Assembly: GCA_947482825.1 (NCBI GenBank) | Contig: CANKMT010000001.1 | Span: 62,001 to 126,000 of the forward strand | Direction: 5' to 3' | Length of the DNA stretch: 64,000 bases | DNA from: Betaproteobacteria bacterium | GTDB taxonomy: Bacteria; Pseudomonadota; Gammaproteobacteria; Burkholderiales; SG8-39 | Part shown: positions 33,700-42,001 of the stretch, one piece after another | How the letters are laid out: each line of letters begins with the position of its first letter | Numbering within the stretch: position 1 is the first letter of the stretch | Translations under genes and position numbers: made by a program | The notes under the pieces: generated by a model | Told to the model about the DNA's origin: nothing | Seen by the model: only the letters and a program-made list of their open reading frames with translations | Databases searched by the model: none

Positions 33700-35135
33700 G
33701 GCTTGATCTCCTTGGTGACGGGTTGCAGTTCGAAACGGTTGCGCCCGGCGATCCAGCCCGGGAGGATTGCGGAAAACAGGCCGGCGGGGCCGCCGGCGCG
33801 CACGATCATGAGGCCGTCTTCGTAGAACTTGGGCACCTGCTTGTCGGCGAACGCGGCCGGCAGGCCCTCGCCGACGCCTTGGGCGCCGGCCACGAGGTCC
33901 TTGCCGGGCCGCACGGTGGCGGCGAGGATCGCGGCCTCGATGCGCTTGCGGTCCCATCCGCCCTCGGCAAAGATCGCGTAGTGCTCTGGCGAGAGGACGA
34001 GGATCGCGCGCTGCGACTGCGCGACCTTGGGGTGGCCGATCGCGCACAGCCCCATCGCGAGCGAGCGGGCGAGGTCCTCGGGCGAACGCGATTTCTGGTC
34101 CATGAATCCCTGCACGCCTTCACCCTGGAACAGCGTGACCGTGGACTGGCCACGCGCGAATCCGCGCGAGACCGACAGCGGCTCCCAGCCCGGGTCGGAT
34201 TCGTCCTCGGCGAAGCAGAACGTGTACTTGCCCGGGTTTCCCAGCGTTGCGCGATCGACTTCGCCGGGCCGGCCGCCGCCGACATTGCGCACGATCAGTT
34301 GCAGCGCACGGCCAATGGTTGCGTTGGCGCGATTGCCTTGGCCGAGCGCATTGATGCCTGAATTCATCCCGATGCGTTTGGCCACCGGACCGTTCACGAT
34401 GATGATCGGCCCGGAAAAGTAGGTCGTCGCGAGCACGCCGTGCAGCGTGAATTCCGGCACGAGCGCTGCTTCGAGCGCAGCCAGCACGACCGGCAGGTAC
34501 TCCGGCTTGCACCCCGCCATGACGGCGTTGATCGCGGCTTTTTCCACCGTGCATTCGGCGAGGTTCGGCGGGATGGGGCCGAGCACTTCGTTCGGTTTGC
34601 GGGTCGTTCCCTGCAGCATGCGCAGGATGCGTACGTCGGTGGGCGGCACCACCGGCAGGCCATCGCTCCAACCGCGTTCGAAGCAGGCTTCGATCGGGTC
34701 GTCGTAGTCGCCGTATTCGATCTTGCGCGACTTGAGTCCCGGATCGCCGAACTTGACCTGGAGGTATTCCGCCAGACCGGGCTCGACGCTCTTCGATCCG
34801 CAGCCCGGGCGCAACGCCGGCATCCCGGCGCCGAGGTCCGCGATGCCTGTGACTCGCCGCCATTCGTTGATATCCCAGCCTTCGGTGCGCGTGGTCTCCT
34901 TGCCGTTCTCGTAACGGATCAGGGTCGGGACGATCTCGATGCCGTGCCGGAAGGACTCGCCGAGTTCGCGATCGTCGATGACCCCGGGCAACTGCTCCGG
35001 GAAAGTCGGGTCATCCTGCGAATAGACCTTGAGGGCCTGTCCGCCTTGTGCAAGCGTGCGCAGCACCGGTGCGACCAACTGGCAGGTCGGGCAGTCGCGC
35101 TTGGCAAAGACTGTGAGGGAAACGCCAGTGCTCAT
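33696..35135 (-). CDS. UGSC-partner protein fused to an N-terminal thioredoxin domain
   Basis: Protein of 479 residues. Residues 1-100 are a thioredoxin-like domain: active site Cys15-Pro-Thr-Cys18 in AKRDCPTCQLV and the cis-proline loop IVPTLI (about 68-73). A short linker has Cys112 in RPGCGSKS. From about 140 to the end it matches the partner at 19728: GWSDGLPVVPPT (from Gly155), AGCKPEYLPVV, VNGPVAKRIGMNS, ANATIGRALQLI, PGKYTFCFAEDES, AGGPAGLFSAILP. The fusion implies that the partner domain works with a dithiol electron donor, and therefore that the UGSC selenoprotein downstream does too. It is 24 bp after the AhpD-like selenoprotein gene, and its TGA overlaps the UGSC-2 ATG. Confidence 0.88.
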   Translation of the reverse strand: MSTGVSLTVFAKRDCPTCQLVAPVLRTLAQGGQALKVYSQDDPTFPEQLPGVIDDRELGESFRHGIEIVPTLIRYENGKETTRTEGWDINEWRRVTGIADLGAGMPALRPGCGSKSVEPGLAEYLQVKFGDPGLKSRKIEYGDYDDPIEACFERGWSDGLPVVPPTDVRILRMLQGTTRKPNEVLGPIPPNLAECTVEKAAINAVMAGCKPEYLPVVLAALEAALVPEFTLHGVLATTYFSGPIIIVNGPVAKRIGMNSGINALGQGNRANATIGRALQLIVRNVGGGRPGEVDRATLGNPGKYTFCFAEDESDPGWEPLSVSRGFARGQSTVTLFQGEGVQGFMDQKSRSPEDLARSLAMGLCAIGHPKVAQSQRAILVLSPEHYAIFAEGGWDRKRIEAAILAATVRPGKDLVAGAQGVGEGLPAAFADKQVPKFYEDGLMIVRAGGPAGLFSAILPGWIAGRNRFELQPVTKEIKP

Positions 35136-35159
35136 CGTTGGCTCCGCAGGGTGGCTATT

Positions 35160-36272
35160 TCAGGGCTCGCCGCGCACGCGCGGGAATTCGTTGACGCCGG
35201 CGCGTTCGCGGATCTCGGGCGCATCGCTGCCGCGCGCCGCGGTTTCGTAGGGAATGCCGATCGCATCGGCTATGCGAACGAATCCGTGAAAAGCGGCGAT
35301 CACCGCGGCCGCGTCGACGAGGCCGGCTTCGCCGAGCACGGCAAGCAAAGCACCGCGGGCGGCGGCCGTGCGCGTTTCGTCTCGCATCACAACGGCTTCG
35401 GCAAACTCGACCAGCGCCGCGGCATTCGGGATGTCGACGGTCTCGTCGAATCCCGCGGTGACGCCGCGCACATCGACCTGGCGTCCCTTGATTTGCATGC
35501 TCTCACGGAGCATGTAGGCGTGAGCCGTCGTTCAATAAGCGCACTGGTGCATGGCCGAGACGCGCGCGGCAAGGATCTCGACCTGAGGCCGCTCGATGGC
35601 GCGGATCGAGGTGCCGAACTGGTAGACGTACTCGCCGGGCAGGTAGTGGCAGTTGGCCAGCGCCGTGTAGTCGCGCACTGCCTGAGGCACCAATGACAGC
35701 CCGCGGTAGATGTAGCCTGCTTTCGGGTTTGGGTACAAAGGGCCGTCGGATTCGACCGCGTCTTCGGGCTCGACCAGCGGCAGCCAGGCGGCCTTCTTTC
35801 TTGCGCCCGGGGGCCGGTAGCGGCTGGGTTCGCCGGCGGCGTGCGCGGGGAGATCGCGAAGGGCAAGTCCCAGCGCGCGATGGCAGGTGTCCATGATCAT
35901 GACCATCGCCACGAGGCCGACGATCTCGACGTATTCGCCTTCGGACACTCCCTTGGCGAGCATGGACGCCGACCATTTCTCTGTCAGGCGTCCCGGATCG
36001 GTCACCACGCGATGGACCAACTCGGCCTGCGCTGCGCCGAGCGTCCCAAGCGTGTCGTGCGCGCCTTCGACCGTATTGGGCGACAGCGCCGCCTTGATGC
36101 GGGCGCAATGGGCGCAGTCGCGTGCATAGCGGATTTCCGCGGAGACGGCGACTCGCTGGGCGCCGGTGAGCCAGGTGCCGGGCGCAGCAATTGCGGCCCA
36201 GGCGCGCTCGTGCGCTTCCGTCAGGTCGGGGCGGACCGGGAAAGGGCTTCCTGCGAAAGACTGGGTGGGCAT
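35160..36272 (-). CDS. Duplicated AhpD/carboxymuconolactone-decarboxylase-like selenoprotein (Sec at UGA 35532-35534, CxxU motif)
   Basis: Reading through the in-frame UGA gives a 370-residue protein. An N-terminal AhpD-like unit has Cys53-Ala-His-Cys56. A second unit has Cys244-Ala-Tyr-U247-Thr-Thr-Ala-His251, the AhpD C-x-x-C-x-x-x-H site with Sec in place of the second Cys. The frame continues for 123 codons past the UGA with helical AhpD-like sequence (VRGVTAGFDETVDIPNAAAL, EFAEAVVMRDETRTAA). A SECIS-like hairpin lies 17 nt downstream. AhpD-like Sec proteins are known in bacteria; AhpD reduces disulfides of peroxidases. GGAGG precedes the ATG at 36272. It is the first gene of the AhpD-Sec / Trx-partner / UGSC-Sec operon and is divergent from the thiolase gene. 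Confidence 0.9.
35496..35514 (-). promoter_or_regulatory. Bacterial SECIS element of the AhpD-like selenoprotein
   Basis: On the coding strand CATGCTCCGTGAGAGCATG forms a perfect 7-bp stem (CATGCTC/GAGCATG) with loop CGUGA, containing GU. It starts 17 nt after the UGA, so the loop G is about 26 nt away, inside the range known for bacterial SECIS elements. An alternative CTCACG/CGTGAG pairing with an 11-nt loop is also possible. Confidence 0.75.
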
Positions 36273-36433
36273 TTCGGCTTCCTCCGTTGATTCGGCCAAG
36301 TTAAGCCATTCATCGGCGGCGTGCAATCGCCGGCGAAACGACCGCTCGTGTTTCGCACCGTGCGACCGGCCGGCGAGGCAAAGGTGGTTATGATCCGGAG
36401 GGTCCGCAAGGACTCATTTATCAAGGGAGTTCC

Positions 36434-37606
36434 ATGGCAAAGCGCAAAGACATTGCGGTGATCGGCTACGGCGAGACCAAGGTCACGCTCAAGGGCGGCC
36501 GCAGTTCGTATGACCTCGCCGGCAAGGTGCTCGAGCAGATCCTGAACCAGACCGGCATCGACAAGAACAAGATCGACGGTCTGTCGATCGCCGAAACGAT
36601 GAGCGAGACGTCCAACCCGTTCTGGGGCGTCTACATGTCCGAGATGCTCGGGCTGTCGCCGCACTGGATGCAGCTGAACGGCCTCGGCGGCACCTCGGGC
36701 ATCGGCGGCATCGCGCGCGCCGCGGCAGCGATCCGCGACGGCCTGTGCGAAACGGTTTTCGTGGTGGCCTCGGATGCGCAGTCTTCCGGTCGCAACCCGG
36801 AGCAGGGCGCGCAGCGCGGCGAGTTCCAGTACCCGACCGGACTGCGCGGCCCGGTCGGCGCATTTGGCCTGATCACGCAACGCTACCGCCACCAGTACGG
36901 CCTGGATGACCGGGCCCTGGCCAAGCTTGCGGTCACGCAGCGCAACCACGCGCTCATGAACCCGAACGCGGTCGACAAGCTGCAAAAGCCCTTGACCGAG
37001 GCCGATTACCTCAACTCCAAGTACGTGTCCGAACCCTTGCGCATGCTCGATTCAGTCATGGTCTGCGATGGCGCCAACGGCGTGCTCGTCACCTCGACCG
37101 AGAATGCGAAAAAGCTTGGCGCAAAGAAGATGATCCACCCGGTGGGCTACGGCGAGATCAGCAACTTCAAGGGGGCCGAGCCGCTGGCTGACATCACGAT
37201 TTCCGGATTCTCGGTGGCTGGTCCCAAGGCGCTCAAGCAGGCCGAGATGACGCCCAAGGACGTGCGCATGATCATGCCGTACGACGATTTCCTGATTGCG
37301 CTGATCATCACGCTCGAGGACATCGGCTTCTGCCCCAAAGGCAAGGGCTGCGAGTTCGTCATGAATACCGACCTGTCGTACAAAGGCACGCTGCCGCTGA
37401 ATACTTCGGGCGGGCAGATCTCCGCCGGCCAGCCCGGGCTTGCCGGCGGCGGGCTCAACCTTGTGGAGGGCGTGCGTCAGATGTTCGGCGAGGCCGGCGC
37501 GCGCCAGGTCTCCGATCCGCGCAACTGCATGGTCACCGGCATCGGCGTCATTCCCTACGGCCGCAACTGGGGCGTCTCCGGCGTCCTCGTCCTGGAGCAA
37601 TCATGA
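36434..37606 (+). CDS. Thiolase-fold protein (SCP2/lipid-transfer type), lacking the thiolase Cys
   Basis: Protein of 390 residues with a thiolase fold: DIAVIGYGETKVTLKGG start, a GGTSGIGGIARAAAAI helix at the nucleophile position, and NTSGGQISAGQPG at the C-terminal loop. The usual nucleophilic Cys is replaced by Thr/Ser in GLGGTSGIGG, as in SCP2-type thiolase-like proteins that act with a DUF35 partner in side-chain retro-aldol or acyl-transfer steps. The next gene is exactly such a DUF35 protein, overlapping by 4 bp (ATGA). GGGAG precedes the ATG. Its likely role is in degradation of a branched or steroid-like acyl-CoA, but the substrate is unknown. Confidence 0.88.
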   Translation: MAKRKDIAVIGYGETKVTLKGGRSSYDLAGKVLEQILNQTGIDKNKIDGLSIAETMSETSNPFWGVYMSEMLGLSPHWMQLNGLGGTSGIGGIARAAAAIRDGLCETVFVVASDAQSSGRNPEQGAQRGEFQYPTGLRGPVGAFGLITQRYRHQYGLDDRALAKLAVTQRNHALMNPNAVDKLQKPLTEADYLNSKYVSEPLRMLDSVMVCDGANGVLVTSTENAKKLGAKKMIHPVGYGEISNFKGAEPLADITISGFSVAGPKALKQAEMTPKDVRMIMPYDDFLIALIITLEDIGFCPKGKGCEFVMNTDLSYKGTLPLNTSGGQISAGQPGLAGGGLNLVEGVRQMFGEAGARQVSDPRNCMVTGIGVIPYGRNWGVSGVLVLEQS

Positions 37607-38049
37607 GCGAACCCATTAAGGCACCGGCCAAGCCGGAAGCGAAGAAGATCCCGCGTCCCCTTCCCCGGCCGAATACCTACATGAACACCCAGCCGTTCTG
37701 GGATGCGGCCAAGAACGGCAAGCTCGTGATCCAGTACTGCAAGGACACCGGCAAGCCGCAGTTCTTCCCGCGCCCGGTCAGCCTGGCCAACGGCAAGCGC
37801 AACCTCGAGTGGCGCGAAGTGTCCGGCAAAGGCACGGTGTACAGCTACACCAACACTTTCAGCGCCTGGCCCGGCCATGAAGACCGCGTGCCGTACCTCG
37901 TCGCGCTGGTCGAACTCGCCGAAGGCGTGCGCATCCTCTGCAACCTCCTGAACGTGAAGGCCGAGGACGTGAAGATCGGTATGCCGGTCAAACTGTGCTG
38001 GGAGAAGCTGTCGGACGACATCAATTACCCGGCTTTCGAACCCGCCTGA
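37603..38049 (+). CDS. DUF35 OB-fold protein, partner of the thiolase-like gene
   Basis: Protein of 148 residues: N-terminal helix (NTYMNTQPFWDAAKNGKL), a rubredoxin-like zinc-ribbon region and an OB-fold (GKGTVYSYTNTFSAWPGHE, then VPYLVALVELAEGVRILCNL). The zinc ribbon normally has four Cys, but here only one remains in QYCKDTGKPQFFP, so it probably does not bind zinc that way. DUF35 proteins form complexes with thiolase-like proteins and contribute to acyl-CoA binding. The stop is immediately followed by an inverted-repeat element. Confidence 0.85.
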   Translation: MSEPIKAPAKPEAKKIPRPLPRPNTYMNTQPFWDAAKNGKLVIQYCKDTGKPQFFPRPVSLANGKRNLEWREVSGKGTVYSYTNTFSAWPGHEDRVPYLVALVELAEGVRILCNLLNVKAEDVKIGMPVKLCWEKLSDDINYPAFEPA

Positions 38050-38202
38050 ATTAAATGGGGCCAGGCTCGATTTTTTTCGAAGTCGTACGACGCTCACTGC
38101 GAACGCGAAAAATCGAATTAATTGGGGCCAGGTTCGATTTTCTGCATTTGTTGCGGGCAATGTACGGTTTGGAGAAAAATCGAGCCTGGCCCCATTTAAT
38201 TC
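38048..38202. repeat. REP-like inverted-repeat element (155 bp, three copies of a GGGGCCAGG-TTCGATTT unit)
   Basis: Perfect 28-bp inverted arms at 38048-38075 and 38175-38202 share the core AATGGGGCCAGGCTCGATTT. A third, slightly diverged unit in the left-arm orientation (AATTGGGGCCAGGTTCGATT) lies at 38115-38141. Motifs of the GGGG(T/C)CAG type flank REP-associated tyrosine transposase elements in many betaproteobacteria, so this looks like a non-autonomous member; no transposase gene is present. It starts inside the DUF35 stop codon and ends 19 bp before the next start. Confidence 0.85.
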
Positions 38203-38221
38203 CCGACACCATTTTTTTCAA

Positions 38222-39769
38222 ATGAAGCTTGCTGCGTTCCTGGCAGCGCACGCCCTGGCTTCTCCGGGGCGTGAGGCGATCGCCTGCGAGGGAACGCGGC
38301 TCACGTTCGGCGAGATCGACGAGCAGTCGACACGCCTGGCCAACGGGCTCGTTGCGCGAGGGATCAAGGTTGGCGACCGGGTTGCGATCCACTTGTCGAA
38401 TTGCGCCGAGTTCGTGGTCGCTTTCATGGGCATCGTCAAGGCCGGCGCCATCGGGATCACGCTGAACCCGAAGCTGTCGATTTCCGAAGTCGGCTACATA
38501 TTCAACGACGCGTCGCCCAAGGCCGTCATCCTCGAATACGACACGCGGGAGATCCTCGACAAGGCCTCGGGCGTGCCGCCTCTTCGGATTTCGGTAGACG
38601 ACCCCCGGGAAGGCGAAATCGCGTTTTTTGCGCTCGTCTCGGAAAGCGGCACCGAACTGCCGGAGATCCCGCCCGAGTTCGACGACTGCATGATTTCGTA
38701 CACATCGGGCACGACCGGCAAGCCCAAGGGCGCGGTCATCACGCAGTCCAACTACATCACGCTCGCCGCTTACTTCAACGGGGTGCAATGGAACCTGCGG
38801 CCCTCCGACCGCATCCTCGCGACCACGCCGCTTGCGCACCGCTCGGCTTTCCAGCGCCTGCTCAACATGGTGTGTGCCGGTGCGAGCCTCGTCGTGATGT
38901 CCCGCTTCGAGGCCAAGGAGGTCGCGCGCATCATCGAAACCGAAGGCATCACGCTGATGGGCATGGTGCCCACCGTGGGGCGGATGCTGCTCCCCGAAAT
39001 CGAAGCGGCGCCGCAGCGGTTCCGCACTTTGCGCGCCGCGGTGGTGACAGGCGAGGCGTTTCCGGTCGAAGTGAAGCGAAGGCTCCTCGCCGCGCTCCCG
39101 AATCTCGAGCTGCATTCGTTCTTCGCGATGACCGAGGCCGGCGCGATCACCAACCTCGGGCCCGGTGAGCAATTCGCCAAAGGCGAGTCGGTCGGCCGCG
39201 TCAATCCGGGCGTCGAGGTCAAACTTGCGGACGACCTGGGCAGGCGGGTAGCCGCCGGCGAGACCGGTGAGATTCTCGTGCGCGCCGGTCCGCCGGGCAG
39301 CGCGCTTACGATGCGCGCCTATTTCAACAACCCGAAAGCCACCGCCGAAGCCTTCGTGGACGGCTGGTTCAAGACCGGCGACCTCGGGCGTTTCGATGCC
39401 GAGGGGTACCTTTACATTGTCGACCGCAAGAAGGACATGGTGCTCTCCGGCGGCTACAACATCTATTCCAAGGAAGTCGAAAGCGCAATCCTCGAATTGC
39501 CCGAAGTACAGGACGTTGCGGTGGTCGGCGTGCCCGATGACGTGTACGGCGAGGCGGTCGCCGCGTTCATCGAGATCCGCCCGGGGCATGTCCTGTCCGC
39601 GGAGCAGGTGATCGCGCATTGCCGCGAGAGGATTTCCAGCTACAAGAAGCCCAAGCATGTGCGGTTCGTGCCCGCGCTGCCGCGCAACAGCACCGGCAAG
39701 GTCCTCAAGTTCCGGCTGCGCAAGGACTTCGCGGCCATCGGGAACGAAACCACCGCAAGCGAGGCCTGA
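38222..39769 (+). CDS. AMP-forming acyl-CoA synthetase A
   Basis: Enzyme of 515 residues that activates an acid as its CoA thioester. It has the P-loop YTSGTTGKPKGA, MTEAGA, GEILVRAG, GWFKTGDLGRFDAEGYLYIVD, the hinge DRKKDMVLSGGYNIYSKEVE and the terminal lysine in RNSTGKVLKF. No Shine-Dalgarno is visible before ATG 38222, because the REP-like element ends only 19 bp upstream and may have displaced the native leader. It is closely related to the synthetase at 42002, a likely tandem duplicate. It is followed by an acyl-CoA dehydrogenase 3 bp later. Confidence 0.9.
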   Translation: MKLAAFLAAHALASPGREAIACEGTRLTFGEIDEQSTRLANGLVARGIKVGDRVAIHLSNCAEFVVAFMGIVKAGAIGITLNPKLSISEVGYIFNDASPKAVILEYDTREILDKASGVPPLRISVDDPREGEIAFFALVSESGTELPEIPPEFDDCMISYTSGTTGKPKGAVITQSNYITLAAYFNGVQWNLRPSDRILATTPLAHRSAFQRLLNMVCAGASLVVMSRFEAKEVARIIETEGITLMGMVPTVGRMLLPEIEAAPQRFRTLRAAVVTGEAFPVEVKRRLLAALPNLELHSFFAMTEAGAITNLGPGEQFAKGESVGRVNPGVEVKLADDLGRRVAAGETGEILVRAGPPGSALTMRAYFNNPKATAEAFVDGWFKTGDLGRFDAEGYLYIVDRKKDMVLSGGYNIYSKEVESAILELPEVQDVAVVGVPDDVYGEAVAAFIEIRPGHVLSAEQVIAHCRERISSYKKPKHVRFVPALPRNSTGKVLKFRLRKDFAAIGNETTASEA

Positions 39770-39772
39770 GCA

Positions 39773-40984
39773 GTGGACCTCAACTACTCCGCCGAGGAAT
39801 GCGCGTTTCGCGACGAGGTGCGCACCTGGCTCGAAGCCAACCTGCCCGCGGACCTGAAGGAGAAGGTGGCTTCCTTCGAGGAGATCGGCAAGGAAGACAC
39901 GCAGCGCTGGCATCGCATCCTCTCGGACAAGGGCTGGGTCGCGCCGGCGTGGCCGGTGGAGTGGGGCGGCACGGGATGGAACATCGTGCAGCGTTTCATC
40001 TTCGAGGAGGAATGCGGCTACGCCGGCGCTCCGCAGTTGCCGGCGCTTTCGCTCATGATGTGCGCGCCGGTGCTGATCCGCTTCGGCACGCAGGCGCAGA
40101 AGCAACGGTTCCTGCCGCGCATCCACGACGGCAGCGAGTGCTGGTGCCAGGGCTATTCGGAGCCCGGCGCAGGATCGGACCTCGCGGCGCTCAAAACCCG
40201 GGCGCAGAAGGTTACGAGCGTCGAGGACGATCACTACGTCGTCACCGGCCAGAAGATCTGGACCACGCAGGCGCACTGGGCCGACTGGATGTTCTGCCTG
40301 GTGCGCACCGGGAGCGAAAGCCCCAAGCGGCAGGAAGGCATCTCGTTCCTGCTGATCGACATGAAGTCGCCCGGCGTAACGGTGCGGCCGCTGATCCTGA
40401 TGGACGGCAGCCGCGAGGTGAACGAGGTGTTCTTCGACGCGGTGCGCGTGCCGGTCGAGAACCTCGTGCACGAGGAAGGCCAGGGCTGGACGGTCGCCAA
40501 GTACCTGCTCGGCTACGAGCGCCTGAACCAGGCGCGCATCGGCATCGCCAAGCGCACGCTCGGGCAACTCAAGGAATTCGCGTCGGCAATGTCCGGCAAC
40601 GTCCGCCCGTTGATCGAGGACGCGCGCTTTCGCGATCGCGTCTCGCGCGTCGAGATCGAGCTCATGGCGCTCGAACTGACCAACCTGCGCATGCTCGACC
40701 AGATGCGGCGCACCGGCCGGCCGCCGGGCGCTGAAGTCTCGATCCTCAAGATCAAGGGCACCGAGATCCACCAGGCGATCAGCGAGTTGTTCGTGCAGGC
40801 GGTCGGTCCGCAGGCGCAGCGTCGCGCGGTGCTCGACGGCGCGTTCGATGGGGCCTTCGACGACGCTTCGAAGTTTGCGGCGGCCGTCGCCCCGAAATTC
40901 CTGAACTTCCGCAAGCTCACGATCTACGGCGGCTCCAACGAGATCCAGCGCAATATCGTCGTCAAGGCCATGCTGGGGCTGTGA
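39773..40984 (+). CDS. Acyl-CoA dehydrogenase
   Basis: FAD enzyme of 403 residues that introduces a double bond alpha-beta to an acyl-CoA. Motifs: WPVEWGGTGWNIVQRFIFEEE, QGYSEPGAGSDLAALKTRA, VTGQKIWTTQAHWADWMFCLVRT, and the C-terminal FLNFRKLTIYGGSNEIQRNI. The GTG start (39773) lies 3 bp after the synthetase stop. With the preceding synthetase it forms the first two steps of a beta-oxidation-like sequence for an unknown acid. Confidence 0.92.
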   Translation: MDLNYSAEECAFRDEVRTWLEANLPADLKEKVASFEEIGKEDTQRWHRILSDKGWVAPAWPVEWGGTGWNIVQRFIFEEECGYAGAPQLPALSLMMCAPVLIRFGTQAQKQRFLPRIHDGSECWCQGYSEPGAGSDLAALKTRAQKVTSVEDDHYVVTGQKIWTTQAHWADWMFCLVRTGSESPKRQEGISFLLIDMKSPGVTVRPLILMDGSREVNEVFFDAVRVPVENLVHEEGQGWTVAKYLLGYERLNQARIGIAKRTLGQLKEFASAMSGNVRPLIEDARFRDRVSRVEIELMALELTNLRMLDQMRRTGRPPGAEVSILKIKGTEIHQAISELFVQAVGPQAQRRAVLDGAFDGAFDDASKFAAAVAPKFLNFRKLTIYGGSNEIQRNIVVKAMLGL

Positions 40985-41013
40985 GGAACGATAACGATAT
41001 GAGGAGACACAAC

Positions 41014-41979
41014 ATGCTGGGACTTCGATTGCTGGTGGCCGCGGTGCTCGCCTTCTCGGGCGCCGTTCACGGGCAGGCCTACCCGAACAAGCCGGTGCGG
41101 ATCGTCGTGCCGTATTCGCCTGGCGGCGTGACCGACGCTTTTTCGCGCGTGCTGGCCCAACAGCTCCAGGAGTCGCTGGGGCAGCCTTTCCTGGTCGAGA
41201 ACAAGCCCGGCGCAAGCCAGATGGTCGGCGCCATGATCGTCGCGAAGTCGCCGCCCGACGGGCATACGCTCTACGTTGGCAGCATCACCAGCCTTGCGAT
41301 GAACGTCTATACGCAAAAGAGCATCCAGTACGACCCGGTGAAGGATTTCGCCCCGGTGTCGCTCGGCATGACGATGCCGATGTTCCTCGTCGTGAATCCG
41401 AACACGGTTGCCGCGACCAACGTGAAGGAACTGATCGCGCTCCTGAAGGCCAACCCCGGCAAGTACACGTTCTCGACCACCGGCAACGGCGGCTCGACCC
41501 ACATGGCCGGCGAACTGTTCAAGGTCATGACCGGCACCGACATGATCGCGATCCCTTACAAGGGCTCGGCGCCGGGCATCGCCGACGTGATGGCCGGGCA
41601 GGTGCACCTCAGCTTCGATCCGGGCTCCTCGACCCTGCCGCACGCGAAAGCCGGCAAGCTGCGTGTGCTCGCGACCACCGGGTTGCAGCGCTTCTCGCTG
41701 ATGCCGGAGTTGCCGACGGTGTCCGAGGCCGGCGTGCCCGGGTATGAATCGGTGATCTGGTTCGGCATCGTCGCCACGGCCGGCACGCCGCCGGCGGTCA
41801 CGCAGCGGCTCTCGCAGGAAATGAACCGCATCCTGCGCCAGCCGGACCTCAAGGAGCGCTTCGGGCAGTCGGCGATCGACCTCACGCCGGGCACGCCGGA
41901 GGAGTTCGGCGCGCTGATCAAGTCCGATATTGCCAAATGGAGCAAAGCGCTGCGCGACGCCGGCATCAAGCCGGAATGA
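41014..41979 (+). CDS. Bug/TctC-family periplasmic solute-binding protein
   Basis: Protein of 321 residues with signal peptide (RLLVAAVLAFSGAVHGQ) and motifs AYPNKPVRIVVPYSPGGVTD, VENKPGASQMVGAMIVAKS, PDGHTLYVGS and IPYKGSAPGIADVMAGQ. The start is ATG at 41014 because GAGGAG sits 8 nt upstream; a GTG at 40981 is less likely. In line with the synthetase and dehydrogenase it probably captures their substrate. No TctAB-type membrane components are nearby. Confidence 0.92.
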   Translation: MLGLRLLVAAVLAFSGAVHGQAYPNKPVRIVVPYSPGGVTDAFSRVLAQQLQESLGQPFLVENKPGASQMVGAMIVAKSPPDGHTLYVGSITSLAMNVYTQKSIQYDPVKDFAPVSLGMTMPMFLVVNPNTVAATNVKELIALLKANPGKYTFSTTGNGGSTHMAGELFKVMTGTDMIAIPYKGSAPGIADVMAGQVHLSFDPGSSTLPHAKAGKLRVLATTGLQRFSLMPELPTVSEAGVPGYESVIWFGIVATAGTPPAVTQRLSQEMNRILRQPDLKERFGQSAIDLTPGTPEEFGALIKSDIAKWSKALRDAGIKPE

Positions 41980-42001
41980 GCGGGCGACACGAGGCGGCCG
42001 C

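Noticed and set aside
38051-41215. 1054-codon open frame on the minus strand
   Set aside because: It lies entirely opposite the REP element, synthetase A and acyl-CoA dehydrogenase, and its translation is rich in Arg, His, Asp and Gly without any family pattern. It is a high-GC antisense shadow.
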